Shown here: one piece after another, positions 55,544 to 64,000 of the stretch
Numbering within the stretch: the first letter of the stretch is position 1
Layout of the letters: every line of letters begins with the position of its first letter
Source of the DNA: an uncultured Clostridia bacterium
GTDB taxonomy: Bacteria > Bacillota > Clostridia > Christensenellales > Borkfalkiaceae
NCBI GenBank assembly: GCA_930989535.1
Contig: CAKNLK010000005.1
Location: 1-64,000 of the forward strand
Length of the DNA: 64,000 bases
Direction of reading: 5' to 3'
Position numbers and translations under genes: made by a program
Notes under the pieces: model-generated
What the model was told of the DNA's origin: nothing
The model's database searches: none
What the model saw: the letters and a program-made list of their open reading frames with translations, nothing else

Positions 55544-57175
55544 TTGAAAAACCTGATACTGAAAACGGAGGAAGGTGACCTGTTCCGCTTTACGGACACC
55601 GAAGAGCGCACGGAGCTGACCATCGGCTCCAAGCGCACGGCGGATATCGTCGTAAAATCGCAGTACGTAGAGCCGATGCAGATACGCCTGATTCTCAAAA
55701 ACAACGTATGGTACGCGGAAGATTTGACGCCCGAAGACGCCAAGAGCGAAGTATTCCTCGACGGGCGCCGCTTCAAGCGGCCGATGGTCAAATTCGACGG
55801 CGTGCTCCCCATCCGCCGCGCGGCGAAAAAGGAGAAGGCGGACATCGTGCGCATCTCCGCGGTGAAGCAGTTCAGCCGAAAAAAGCCGAAAAACAACTTC
55901 GATTTAACCGCCAAAACGATCACCACGGTGGGCAGCGGCGAGGGGTGCGACATCCGCGTGAACAACCCGCTTGTCTCCGAAAAGCACTTTTTTATCGTGT
56001 TCGACGGGCAGAACTGCTACGTTGAAGACGCGCACAGCGTGAGCGGCACCTACGTGAACAACAAAAAGGTCAAGCGGCAGAAGCTGAACGACTACGACCG
56101 CCTTTCCATCCCCTCGGCGGCATACATATTCTACCGCAACGCCCTGCTCTTTTCCACGGCGGAGGGCGGCATCCGCATCGACGCGGTGGACGTGTGCAAG
56201 CGGGTGCAGGACAGGAACGCGCGCGGGAAAATCTCCCTCGTGACGAACGTGACATTCCGCATCGGGGCGGGCGAATTCGTGGCGGTGGTCGGCGGGAGCG
56301 GCGCAGGCAAATCCACCCTGCTCGACTGCATCAATGGCATGCGCCCCGCGACGGACGGAAAAATCTACTACGACACCAACGACTACTACGAGAACATGAA
56401 CACCTACAAGGGCGTCGTGGGATACGTGCCCCAGCGGGACATCATGCACGACGATTTGACTCTTTGGGACGCGCTGCGCTACACGGCGCTGCTGCGCACG
56501 CGCGCAGACCTCTCCAAGGAGGAGCTTTCAGCGCGCGTGAACGCCGCCATTGCGGACGTGCACCTGCAGGGAAAGGAACGCTTGCGCATCTCCTCCCTGT
56601 CGGGCGGGCAGAAAAAGCGCGTTTCCATCGCGATGGAGCTGCTCTCCGACCCGAAGGTCATCTTTTTGGACGAGCCGACGAGCGGGCTTTCCCCCGACTT
56701 GGACATGGAGATGATGGACTTATTGAAAGACCTCTCCAAAAAGGGGCGCACCATCGTGGTCATCACGCACGCGATGGAGAACATCGACAAGTGCGACCGC
56801 GTCGCGTTTTTGGGGCGGGGCGGCAGGCTGTGCTATTACGGCGCCGCAAAGGACGCCTTCCGCTGGTTCAACCGCCGCAGCTATTCGCGCATCTTCGCAG
56901 CTCTTGCGGACGAGGAGACGAGCGAAGCGTTCGCGAAGAAATACCGCCGCACCGACTACTATAAGGAATTGTACGGCCAGCTCGTCGAGGAATACGGCAA
57001 GGGCTGCTGTCTGCCGCCCGAAGCGGAAACGGAAAACGAAGCGGCGTGGGAAAAGGCGCCCAAGCGCCTGCCGCGGCGGGTGCGCACGGCGCGCGTGGCG
57101 GCCGGCGGCGGCACTGCCCGTGAGGAAGCTGCGGCGGCGCAGGATACGCGGGAGAGCGGGGAGGAAGAGACATGA
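55544..57175 (+). CDS. FHA-domain ABC transporter ATP-binding protein (ABCG type)
   Basis: 543 aa. A degenerate FHA-like unit at about 20-75 (ELTIGSKRTADIVVKSQYV) and a canonical FHA at about 125-185 (TTVGSGEGCDIRVNNPLVSEKHFFIVF..GTYVNNKKV) precede an ABC ATPase: GGSGAGKST (about 245), VGYVPQRDIMHDDLT, LSGGQKKRVSIAM, FLDEPTSGLSPDLDMEM. The FHA domains read phosphothreonine, so Ser/Thr kinase control is likely (inference). Stop overlaps the permease start (ATGA). The last ~50 residues are low complexity. Confidence 0.9.
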   Translation: MKNLILKTEEGDLFRFTDTEERTELTIGSKRTADIVVKSQYVEPMQIRLILKNNVWYAEDLTPEDAKSEVFLDGRRFKRPMVKFDGVLPIRRAAKKEKADIVRISAVKQFSRKKPKNNFDLTAKTITTVGSGEGCDIRVNNPLVSEKHFFIVFDGQNCYVEDAHSVSGTYVNNKKVKRQKLNDYDRLSIPSAAYIFYRNALLFSTAEGGIRIDAVDVCKRVQDRNARGKISLVTNVTFRIGAGEFVAVVGGSGAGKSTLLDCINGMRPATDGKIYYDTNDYYENMNTYKGVVGYVPQRDIMHDDLTLWDALRYTALLRTRADLSKEELSARVNAAIADVHLQGKERLRISSLSGGQKKRVSIAMELLSDPKVIFLDEPTSGLSPDLDMEMMDLLKDLSKKGRTIVVITHAMENIDKCDRVAFLGRGGRLCYYGAAKDAFRWFNRRSYSRIFAALADEETSEAFAKKYRRTDYYKELYGQLVEEYGKGCCLPPEAETENEAAWEKAPKRLPRRVRTARVAAGGGTAREEAAAAQDTRESGEEET

Positions 57176-57996
57176 AAAAATTCAAACGCCGCTCCGCGCG
57201 CATGAACCGGATGCACTACCGCGTGTTGGTGCGCCGCTATTTTAAACAGATTTTTACCAGCCTCGGCACCTTTCTGCCCCTCCTGTTGCAGGCGCCCGTG
57301 ATGCTCGCCATCGTGTACCTCGTGTGCGTAAAGGACGCGTTTACCCACAAAAATGCGGAATACCTGACGAGCGCGAACGTGGTGCTGTTCGTTTTGGTGG
57401 TGATGTGCGCGCTGATGGGCATCCTCAACAGCTACCGCGAAATCTGCAAGGAGCGCGACGTGCTCTCGCGCGAGGTGTTCGGCGGGCTGGATATTTCGGC
57501 GTACGTGCTCTCGAAGTTCACCGTCCTCTCCGTCATCGGCATCGTGCAATGCGGTATTTTGTTCGGCGGCACCCTGCTGTTTATCGACTTTGCGTTCCCC
57601 GCGCCCGCCACGGGTTACCTGTGCGCATACGGCGCGATGGCGCTGACGAACATATCCACGATGGCCGTCGGGCTGTTCATCTCGGCGCTTTTGAAAAAAT
57701 CGGAGAGCGCGATTCTGCCCGTGTTGTTTATCATCATCGAACAGGTGGTGTTCTGCGACAGCCTGTTCTCGCTCGACGGGGCGGCGGGGCTGTTCCGCTA
57801 CATAACACCCAGCGCCTGGGGCATCGCCGTATTCGGCAATGCGGCGGGGCTCAACGACTGGGCGCCCATGCTCTTCCACAAGGAACTGTTCGCGCTGAAC
57901 CCGCTCGTCGGCCTCGGCGTGCTGGCGGTGTTTACCCTGCTGTTCGTGTTTTTGACGACGCTCCGGCTCAAACGCCTGTACCGGCAAAAGGATTGA
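57172..57996 (+). CDS. ABC-2 type permease partner of the FHA-ABC ATPase
   Basis: 274 aa with six hydrophobic helices in the ABCG order: an N-terminal Arg-rich segment HYRVLVRRYFKQIF, helix 1 LGTFLPLLLQAPVMLAIVYLV (read in parts), the NSYREICKERDVLSREV cytoplasmic helix typical of ABCG permeases, and ISTMAVGLFISALLKKSE. It is translated with the ATPase from overlapping ATGA. Substrate unknown. Confidence 0.9.
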   Translation: MKKFKRRSARMNRMHYRVLVRRYFKQIFTSLGTFLPLLLQAPVMLAIVYLVCVKDAFTHKNAEYLTSANVVLFVLVVMCALMGILNSYREICKERDVLSREVFGGLDISAYVLSKFTVLSVIGIVQCGILFGGTLLFIDFAFPAPATGYLCAYGAMALTNISTMAVGLFISALLKKSESAILPVLFIIIEQVVFCDSLFSLDGAAGLFRYITPSAWGIAVFGNAAGLNDWAPMLFHKELFALNPLVGLGVLAVFTLLFVFLTTLRLKRLYRQKD

Positions 57997-58013
57997 CCGA
58001 TTAAGAAACCACT

Positions 58014-58048
58014 TAAAAGTCCTGGCGATTAAACTCGCCAGGACTTTT
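58014..58048 (+). terminator. Terminator after the ABC genes
   Basis: AAAGTCCTGGCGA/TCGCCAGGACTTT hairpin followed by TTGCG; 14 bp stem region, T tract on both strands, between convergent genes. Confidence 0.85.
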
Positions 58049-58114
58049 TGCGTTCATCTCTCATAAACAGGAAATCGTTATATTCCGATTTTACGCCGCC
58101 GCTGTTTCCTTTGA

Positions 58115-59332
58115 TTAAACGGTAAAATTATCGCCCAACATTGTTTTCAGAATAATTTGCGCATAAGCGCGTACTAAAAAATCGTTAGGGTGATTGATAT
58201 TGTTTCCTGTCATGTCGCGGAATCTCTTTCCTGCATCCAATAAATCAAGGTGAAAAGTTGTCATATCTGCCACAGCAACAAAAGGATAGGCGGTATCTTC
58301 CTCCATTTCCCGAAGCCCCGCTATATACTGCTTTTGGTTGCCGTAAAACCATTCCGTTTCATTATTCGGCACCGACGTGGCAACGAGTACGATGGAACAA
58401 TCCGGCTCGGCCCGATGTATTTGATTGACCATCTCCGCTATTTTTTCTTTATATTCTGCGATAGGCAGAGAGGAATCGTTCATGCCGAAAGCGATGACAA
58501 CCAAATCCGGTCGATACGCTATAACACGCTCTTGCACATTCTGCACGCCCCACTCGGTATTACTCCCGCCCACTGCCGTATTGATTAGCTCGATTTCCGC
58601 GCCGTATTTTTTCGTCAAATAGGCGGTAACCAACTCGGGATACGACGGCGTATAGGGCGAAATATTGCCCCCATATTCCGTCCCGCTTGCGTTGCAACCG
58701 ACTGTGATGCTGTCTCCGTAGAATACCGCCGTCGTCTTTTCCTTATTTTGCAGTTTCTGCAAAAACGCCTGCACCCGCTCGCTTTTGCCCGCGGGGACAG
58801 AACCGTTCCACGGGCTGTCATGCGTATATGTTACGGCTATCTGCTTAGAGGTGAAAGTATTCCCCTCTCCGTATTTGATGTATCGGTTCTCCTTAAACTC
58901 ATATCCGGAAGCGTCCCCGAAAATTGCGACGGGAACGCTGTCCGGTTCCGTCCGATAATATTCGTCCACGGTAAAATACGGAATCGACGATCCCGCAATG
59001 CGCTGAATCTTTCCGTCCTCCGTCAAGGTGTAATCCTTGCCGTATACATATTCGATTTGCAGTCCGTAATCGCGCACGGATACGACCTCTGACGGCTTAT
59101 ACAGGAGCGGCGCCGCATCCTCTTCCCCGACGAATAAGACCGTTTCGTTGTACACCTCACGCGTATTCCAAAACGGACGCAGCCAGGTTTCCAGTTGATA
59201 CGACGTGTATTCCATCCATTCTCCTCTTTCCGCCAGTTGTTTCTCCTCTCCCGCTCCGCCCATCGGGCCGGAACAGCCGCAGCCCAACAAAAGCAGGCAC
59301 GCCAACAGCGTACAGATACTCCTCTTCATTTT
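58115..59332 (-). CDS. SGNH/GDSL-type esterase lipoprotein
   Basis: About 405 aa from ATG 59332 (MKRSICTLLACLLLLGCGCSG), a lipoprotein signal with lipobox LLGC. The SGNH hydrolase core lies in the second half: block I FYGDSITVG (Ser), block II with GGSNTEWG (Gly), block III FGMNDSS (Asn) and block V INHPNDF (His). The first half is an accessory beta-rich domain as in carbohydrate esterases (CE2/CE3-like). It follows the rhamnosidase, 13 nt after its stop, so it probably deacylates the same plant or surface glycan outside the cell. Confidence 0.87.
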   Translation of the reverse strand, partial: KMKRSICTLLACLLLLGCGCSGPMGGAGEEKQLAERGEWMEYTSYQLETWLRPFWNTREVYNETVLFVGEEDAAPLLYKPSEVVSVRDYGLQIEYVYGKDYTLTEDGKIQRIAGSSIPYFTVDEYYRTEPDSVPVAIFGDASGYEFKENRYIKYGEGNTFTSKQIAVTYTHDSPWNGSVPAGKSERVQAFLQKLQNKEKTTAVFYGDSITVGCNASGTEYGGNISPYTPSYPELVTAYLTKKYGAEIELINTAVGGSNTEWGVQNVQERVIAYRPDLVVIAFGMNDSSLPIAEYKEKIAEMVNQIHRAEPDCSIVLVATSVPNNETEWFYGNQKQYIAGLREMEEDTAYPFVAVADMTTFHLDLLDAGKRFRDMTGNNINHPNDFLVRAYAQIILKTMLGDNFTV

Positions 59333-59345
59333 ATCACCGTTTATT

Positions 59346-61850
59346 CTATTCCGCAACCGAAAAGTCGTATATTCCGGCGGTCAATTTCTGAACCGTATCG
59401 TTTACTTTCACGGACGCCGTCGTTTGCGGCGGTATCTCAATATGAATATTGATTTTGCCGTTTTCACGCTTCCATTGCGAAACAATTGTTCCCCGGACGG
59501 TATCCATTTTGCTTTCCGCAAAGTCAAGCAAACCGGTAAAGACAGGCTCAATGCTAATCTTATCGCAGGCAAAAGCATCCTCGGCTATGCCGATGCCTCC
59601 CAAATAACGATAGAAGAACGCATCGTAACTGCCAAACATGGGATGGTCGAAAGAATGCATTTCGTTCTGCATTTCCGCTTCCCAACGCTCCCAAACAGTC
59701 GTCGCATCGTTGGCGAGCATGTAGCCCCACCCCGGATATTCCGGATTCTTTAAAATGCGGATTGCTTCGTCCACATAGCCGTACTCAGCAAGCACATAAA
59801 ACACATGTCGATATCCTATATTCCCGCTGGTGCAGTGATGATTGCGCCGCACCGCATCTTTATACACGTTTTCCGCCACTTTTTTGCAATATTTATCCGG
59901 AACCACGCCCAAAGAAAGCGCCAAGGCATTTTCTGTTTGCGTACCGCCGCAGTAATTGCATGTTTTTTCATCAAAATACTTCTCGTTGATGGCTTTGATA
60001 CTCTTTTCCGCATGCGCGGAGTAGAGCTGTTCGTCCTTGTCATGCCCGGTAATTTCCGCCAAACGGCGCATTTCCTTCAAATGCCAAAGCAAAAATAATG
60101 TGGAAACGTACAGATTATCCGCCTTAACGTCCGTAAACGGGCAAACCCAATCGGCATAATAATAGTAGTCCATTATATAATTCTGCGAACGGGACAATAA
60201 AAAATCAACCCAACGGCGAATCGGCTTGTATTCCGTTTCCGCCGTTCTGCGGTCGCCGTAATAGCGGTACGCATAGTTCGCCAGCAGCGGATAGATGACG
60301 CAGACCGGGTCTGCCGGAATACCGCCCGTATAATAGGGCGCCGTGTCCGCAATGCCGCCGTTTTCCCGCTGTGTATGCGTGATATCGCGAATAAATTTGG
60401 GAATAAAACGCGCCATATCGATATTATACATCGTTTGATAGATGCGGGAACTCAAGTCGTTGAGCCAACCGAAACGCTCATCGCGTTGCGGGCAGTCCGT
60501 CAAAATCGAATGTTCGTTGTTTTGTTCCGTCACGACTGCTATATCATGCAGGCGACACAACTGCGCGTCTGAACAGGAAAAACTGCCGACCACTCTCGTG
60601 GCGGTATGCACGTGTTCGCCGACGCAGGTAAGCAACTCTGCATTGCCGTCAATTTCAGCTTGAATATAGCGGAAACCATGATAGGTAAAACGAGGCGCGT
60701 ACTCTTCGATTCCCTCTCCTTTTAAAATGTATGTATCCGAGCAGCGCGCTGACCGCAGATTTAACTGATTGACATATCCGTCCTTCGTTAGTTGTTCGCC
60801 GAATTTCAAGGTGACGGAAGCTCCCCGTTCTCCGCGGACAGTTATACGAGCCCACCCTGCCATGTTTTGCCCGATATCGATAATCCAAACGTTTTTTTCC
60901 CGCTCCGTTCTCGATTTTTCGGGATATTGCGCGCATACCTCTATCGGTTCGATTTGTTGCGCCTCCAAATTACCTCGCGGCGCAGCTGTGTAAATCGTAT
61001 ACATCCAGCCGTTTGCCCACGTCGGCTCGAAATCAAGCGTATTCCAGTTGCGCGGATATTTGGCCTCGATGCGCGCATCGTACACTTCGCCGCCATAAAT
61101 GCTGTTGTCGATTGTAGGGCTGCCGCCAACCCACCAACCGTAACCGGGGCCGGAATGATCTTCGTAAATCGTCCCGTCATCATATTCAACATATATCTGT
61201 GCGAGCAATTTACGCGAACCGTACCAACCGTAGCCGACTTCGACGCCGATCACATTTTTGCCTGCGTTCAATTCGTCCATCGGATAGACGCAATACAATA
61301 TTCTCTCACTATACTCTGTAACGCCGGGATTCAGTACGCTGTTTCCGATTTTTTTGCCGTTGACAAAAAATTCATGATACCCCAATCCGCAAATATATGC
61401 CCGCGCACGGATAACCTTTTTTCTTGAATCCAATTCAATAACTTTGCGAAACAATAACGTTCCGCCGTTAAAGTTATCGGGAATGGATACCCACATTCCT
61501 TTCCAATCCTCCGCATCGAACAGCGCCGTTTCAAAAACAGCCGGTTCGGAACGATAGGAGTGCCCTTCGGAATCTTCTGCAATGCAGCAAACGAAATACC
61601 GGCTGTGCGACTGCAACGGTTTACCGGCATATTCGATGCCGATATGCTTTGAGGAGCGAACGATACCGCTGTCCCATACGTCGGCTATTCCCTCCTTCAA
61701 CAAGGTAAGCCCGCTTGCGACCAAAATGCGGTAAGAAGCCTGCTTCCCTGTAAAATCTTTTTCATATTGCCAAGAAAAGCGAGGTTTGCGCGTATCGACA
61801 GCCATCGGCTGATTTTGGTACTCTGTTTTAAAATTGATCAATTTAGACAT
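59346..61850 (-). CDS. Alpha-L-rhamnosidase, GH78
   Basis: 834 aa with the GH78 domain order: N-terminal beta-sandwiches (NQPMAVDTRKPRFSWQY), then HEFFVNGKKIGNSVLNPGVTEYSERILY, a (alpha/alpha)6 barrel with the catalytic region LTDCPQRDERFGWLND (general acid Asp/Glu) and DYYYYADWVCPF, and a C-terminal beta domain. It removes terminal alpha-L-rhamnose from plant glycosides or polysaccharides. No signal peptide, so it acts in the cytosol on imported oligosaccharides, or is released otherwise. First of a two-gene unit with the SGNH esterase. Confidence 0.94.
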   Translation of the reverse strand: MSKLINFKTEYQNQPMAVDTRKPRFSWQYEKDFTGKQASYRILVASGLTLLKEGIADVWDSGIVRSSKHIGIEYAGKPLQSHSRYFVCCIAEDSEGHSYRSEPAVFETALFDAEDWKGMWVSIPDNFNGGTLLFRKVIELDSRKKVIRARAYICGLGYHEFFVNGKKIGNSVLNPGVTEYSERILYCVYPMDELNAGKNVIGVEVGYGWYGSRKLLAQIYVEYDDGTIYEDHSGPGYGWWVGGSPTIDNSIYGGEVYDARIEAKYPRNWNTLDFEPTWANGWMYTIYTAAPRGNLEAQQIEPIEVCAQYPEKSRTEREKNVWIIDIGQNMAGWARITVRGERGASVTLKFGEQLTKDGYVNQLNLRSARCSDTYILKGEGIEEYAPRFTYHGFRYIQAEIDGNAELLTCVGEHVHTATRVVGSFSCSDAQLCRLHDIAVVTEQNNEHSILTDCPQRDERFGWLNDLSSRIYQTMYNIDMARFIPKFIRDITHTQRENGGIADTAPYYTGGIPADPVCVIYPLLANYAYRYYGDRRTAETEYKPIRRWVDFLLSRSQNYIMDYYYYADWVCPFTDVKADNLYVSTLFLLWHLKEMRRLAEITGHDKDEQLYSAHAEKSIKAINEKYFDEKTCNYCGGTQTENALALSLGVVPDKYCKKVAENVYKDAVRRNHHCTSGNIGYRHVFYVLAEYGYVDEAIRILKNPEYPGWGYMLANDATTVWERWEAEMQNEMHSFDHPMFGSYDAFFYRYLGGIGIAEDAFACDKISIEPVFTGLLDFAESKMDTVRGTIVSQWKRENGKINIHIEIPPQTTASVKVNDTVQKLTAGIYDFSVAE

Positions 61851-62032
61851 TATATTTCCTCGTTTTTTAGCGAAACGACCGCCGCCCCGTAAAACGGTTT
61901 GGCGGTCGACGCATTTTTTACCCTTACCATTTCCCCTTTATTGCCCGCTCAAAGGCGAGTCCTTTCTCCGGCTGTCGCGTTTAACGCATCCGCGAGCGGA
62001 ACGATAAACACGAAAGTCATTCCGGAGAGATA

Positions 62033-64000
62033 TTAGTCAGCCTTCTTCCTGCGGAAAACCACGATAGCAATAGACGCAGCGCCCAACAAAGCGATCGCAA
62101 CCGCACATACAGAAGCCGCACCGATCGACGAGCTGCACCCGCCATTCTCCGTAACCGTCACAGGGAGCTGCGCCTGATACGTTTGGCCATCCACCGTGAC
62201 GCGTACGGTAACTTCCGTTTCTCCGACCGTATCCTTGTCATACCCAATAATTTCGGCTGTTGACAGATCGACAGACTGCGTTTTGCCGCTCGCCCAAACG
62301 AGGTTCGCAGTCAAACCGCTCAAATTCAAAGTTTCCGTACCCTTAGCGACAGTCAGCGAGGAACCTTCGGCAAATTCTAATCCAATGATGCCGTCGGTGA
62401 CCGTAACGGTAACCGTTTTCGTCTTTTCGCCCGCCTCGCCGTCTTTCAAGGTAACGGTAATAGTCGCCGTGCCCTCCTTTACGCCGGTAATGCGGCCGTT
62501 GCTGTTGACGGTGACGATGCTGGTATCGCTGCTTTCATAGTAGAAGTTGCCCTCTGTTGCATCGCTCGGAACGCGCACTGCGTTCAGGCTGACCGTTTCA
62601 CCAATCATAACAGACGCTTCCGAATCGACTTCCAAATCGGTATAAGGAATATACAGCATCCAAATGCTGCCGTCAAACACATACGTAACTTCCGTCGTCA
62701 GGCGGCATTCGGGAACTACCATACCAGTACCGGGAACCATAACCGCATTGTCCGTCGCCGTTGAAGTCAATTCGCCGGTCCACATATAACCTTCCAACCC
62801 GGCTTGCAGAGTGATGCGATCTCCTTCCTGCATATAGGGCGCCTTGTTCCAGTTGTCGATATTCTGATTGCCGTCGAGGAAATTCGGAATAATAGCAATA
62901 TTGCCGCCGCCGAGGTTGTAGGTGCCGCAGGGAACTTCCGTGCCGTCCGCGCGGGTATAGGTATACTTCGTCGCGTTCGGAATCAAAGAGCTATCCGTAA
63001 GATTCGCAACGTTGACCGTGCTGTTCGGGAATTGTACGAAGGTCGCAAAATTGAACCATTCGACGACGCCGAGTTCTTTAATATCCATTTCATATACTTC
63101 ATAGACCTCGACGGAAACATCGAGCGTATACTCTTCTTCCTCAAAGGTTACGGTCGCAGTCGTGCTTTTTGTTCCCAACGTGGATGTGTCTACCGTCCCC
63201 AATTTGCAGTTATCCGCCGTCAAAGCAAAATTATTGCCCGTAACCTTCGTTCCTTCGTTGTCATAATAAGGGTGTGCTGTAAAATCGGAAGGAATTGCAA
63301 GCGTGCCGTTCTGTTCGACATAAATTTTGTATGAGGTGCCAAACTCGACGCCTTTCACCTCCAATGCGGGAAGGACGGTTACCTCAAACGTATCAGTCAG
63401 CGTCCCCGCCTTCGCGGTAATTGTAGCGGAACCTTCGGCGATGCCCGATACCACGCCCGTCGTCTTGTTGACCGTTGCAACTTCTTCATCGTCGGAATAA
63501 TACAGGACGGTGGTAGCCGTGCTGTTGACCGTAGCAGTGAGCTGCAGCGTGCCGTTAACGAAAACTTTGTTGTCCGCTTCACCGTTATTGATTGCAAGGC
63601 TCGTCGGATCGTGCGTCGCGGGATCGTACGCGACCAAAGGTTTGTTCGCTTCTGCATAGATGAACGAAACATCCTCCTTCAATTCCTGGTCGGCGAACAC
63701 AAAGCCCGCTTTCAGCGTAATGACCGTTCCGACACCCATAAAGGATGTGGAATTCAAACACATCAAATAGCTTTCATGCAGCAAAAAGCCATACGAATCA
63801 GTGATATCCTGCTTGGCAGAATCCTGAATCACAATGTTGGCAGGCTTATCAATATTCTCCGTTGTTTTGCCGGACTGAACATTAAAATTGATTAAAAAGC
63901 CATTCCAACCGCCGCTGAAATTGACATCAACAACACTCAATTCCTGCGCTTCTGCCGCAGCCGCATCATCCGCCGCGCTAACCGTAAATGCCATACCCGC
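62033..64000 (-). CDS. Ig-like-repeat surface protein, 5' end outside the window
   Basis: At least 655 aa, open at the right edge. The visible N-terminus AGMAFTVSAADDAAA looks like the end of a signal peptide with cleavage after VSA, so only the first part of the signal is missing. It holds Big_2 bacterial Ig-like domains (YYSDDEEVATVNKTTGVVSGIAEGSATITAKAG and SSDTSIVTVNSNGRITGVKEGTATITV, about 160-215 and 480-540) and Big_3-like units, and ends in a membrane helix plus RRKKAD tail, without LPXTG. A cell-surface adhesin or carbohydrate-binding protein, convergent in theme with the rhamnosidase next to it. Confidence 0.85.
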   Translation of the reverse strand, partial: AGMAFTVSAADDAAAAEAQELSVVDVNFSGGWNGFLINFNVQSGKTTENIDKPANIVIQDSAKQDITDSYGFLLHESYLMCLNSTSFMGVGTVITLKAGFVFADQELKEDVSFIYAEANKPLVAYDPATHDPTSLAINNGEADNKVFVNGTLQLTATVNSTATTVLYYSDDEEVATVNKTTGVVSGIAEGSATITAKAGTLTDTFEVTVLPALEVKGVEFGTSYKIYVEQNGTLAIPSDFTAHPYYDNEGTKVTGNNFALTADNCKLGTVDTSTLGTKSTTATVTFEEEEYTLDVSVEVYEVYEMDIKELGVVEWFNFATFVQFPNSTVNVANLTDSSLIPNATKYTYTRADGTEVPCGTYNLGGGNIAIIPNFLDGNQNIDNWNKAPYMQEGDRITLQAGLEGYMWTGELTSTATDNAVMVPGTGMVVPECRLTTEVTYVFDGSIWMLYIPYTDLEVDSEASVMIGETVSLNAVRVPSDATEGNFYYESSDTSIVTVNSNGRITGVKEGTATITVTLKDGEAGEKTKTVTVTVTDGIIGLEFAEGSSLTVAKGTETLNLSGLTANLVWASGKTQSVDLSTAEIIGYDKDTVGETEVTVRVTVDGQTYQAQLPVTVTENGGCSSSIGAASVCAVAIALLGAASIAIVVFRRKKAD

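Overview
The window looks like a chromosome segment of a gut-type clostridial Bacillota. The evidence is strong AGGAGG Shine-Dalgarno sites, TTGACA/TATAAT promoters with 16-18 bp spacers, an rpsF-ssb-rpsR ribosomal operon, MobV/MobP mobilizable elements and G+C-richer housekeeping DNA broken by AT-rich cargo. The taxonomic placement is an inference from style, not from a marker phylogeny.

Layout. (1) About 11-23866 is an integrative mobilizable element in the 3' end of a tRNA-Gln(CTG) gene. A 53-bp copy of the tRNA 3' end lies at 11-63 and the intact tRNA at 23814-23888. The element carries a tyrosine integrase, a MobV-type relaxase, a DUF6291-like protein and a sigma-like HTH regulator, but no conjugation pore genes. 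Its cargo is an AAA/DUF4143 ATPase, an orphan AbiEi-like antitoxin, a PNPOx-like flavoprotein and a 15-kb AT-rich minus-strand island built around DNA phosphorothioation. That island runs: 959-aa sigma-70 region-4-like protein, PLD-helicase, 56-aa protein, DndD-like SMC ATPase, 174-aa protein, then (behind its own promoter with a palindrome in the -10 region) dndB, dndC, dndD, dndE, a HARE-HTH/Mrr nuclease and a DUF262 protein. dndA is absent, so a host cysteine desulfurase must be assumed. The genes read as a modification module (dndBCDE), a putative five-gene restriction module upstream, and two further candidate effectors downstream.

(2) 23.9-26.2 kb is short chromosomal DNA: a chloramphenicol acetyltransferase pseudogene, a sirtuin, a DUF1858 protein and a tight cluster of DnaA boxes with AT-rich DNA, next to a change in the prevailing gene direction. 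(3) About 26296-33488 is a second mobilizable element in tRNA-Arg(ACG), with MobC, a MobP-type relaxase, an overlapping MobB-like membrane protein, an oriT-like region, XRE regulators and a large serine recombinase that reads through the right junction. It shares one promoter/operator architecture with element 1.

(4) 33.7-64 kb is host-like. It holds an O-acetyltransferase/LysR pair; a surface-polysaccharide set (sugar transferase, glycosyltransferase, O-antigen/teichoic-type ABC exporter, UDP-galactopyranose mutase); a CPA1 antiporter; a lipid kinase and a CCA-type nucleotidyltransferase fired from a symmetrical promoter; RmuC; a 900-aa repeat-bearing surface protein; and rpsF-ssb-[palindromic insertion]-rpsR. 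Next come an anion permease, an HxlR regulator divergent from a 43-aa Cys-repeat peptide with a truncated radical SAM gene, a class-M-like sirtuin, an FHA-ABC exporter, an alpha-L-rhamnosidase with an SGNH esterase lipoprotein, and the 3' part of an Ig-like-repeat surface protein cut by the window edge.
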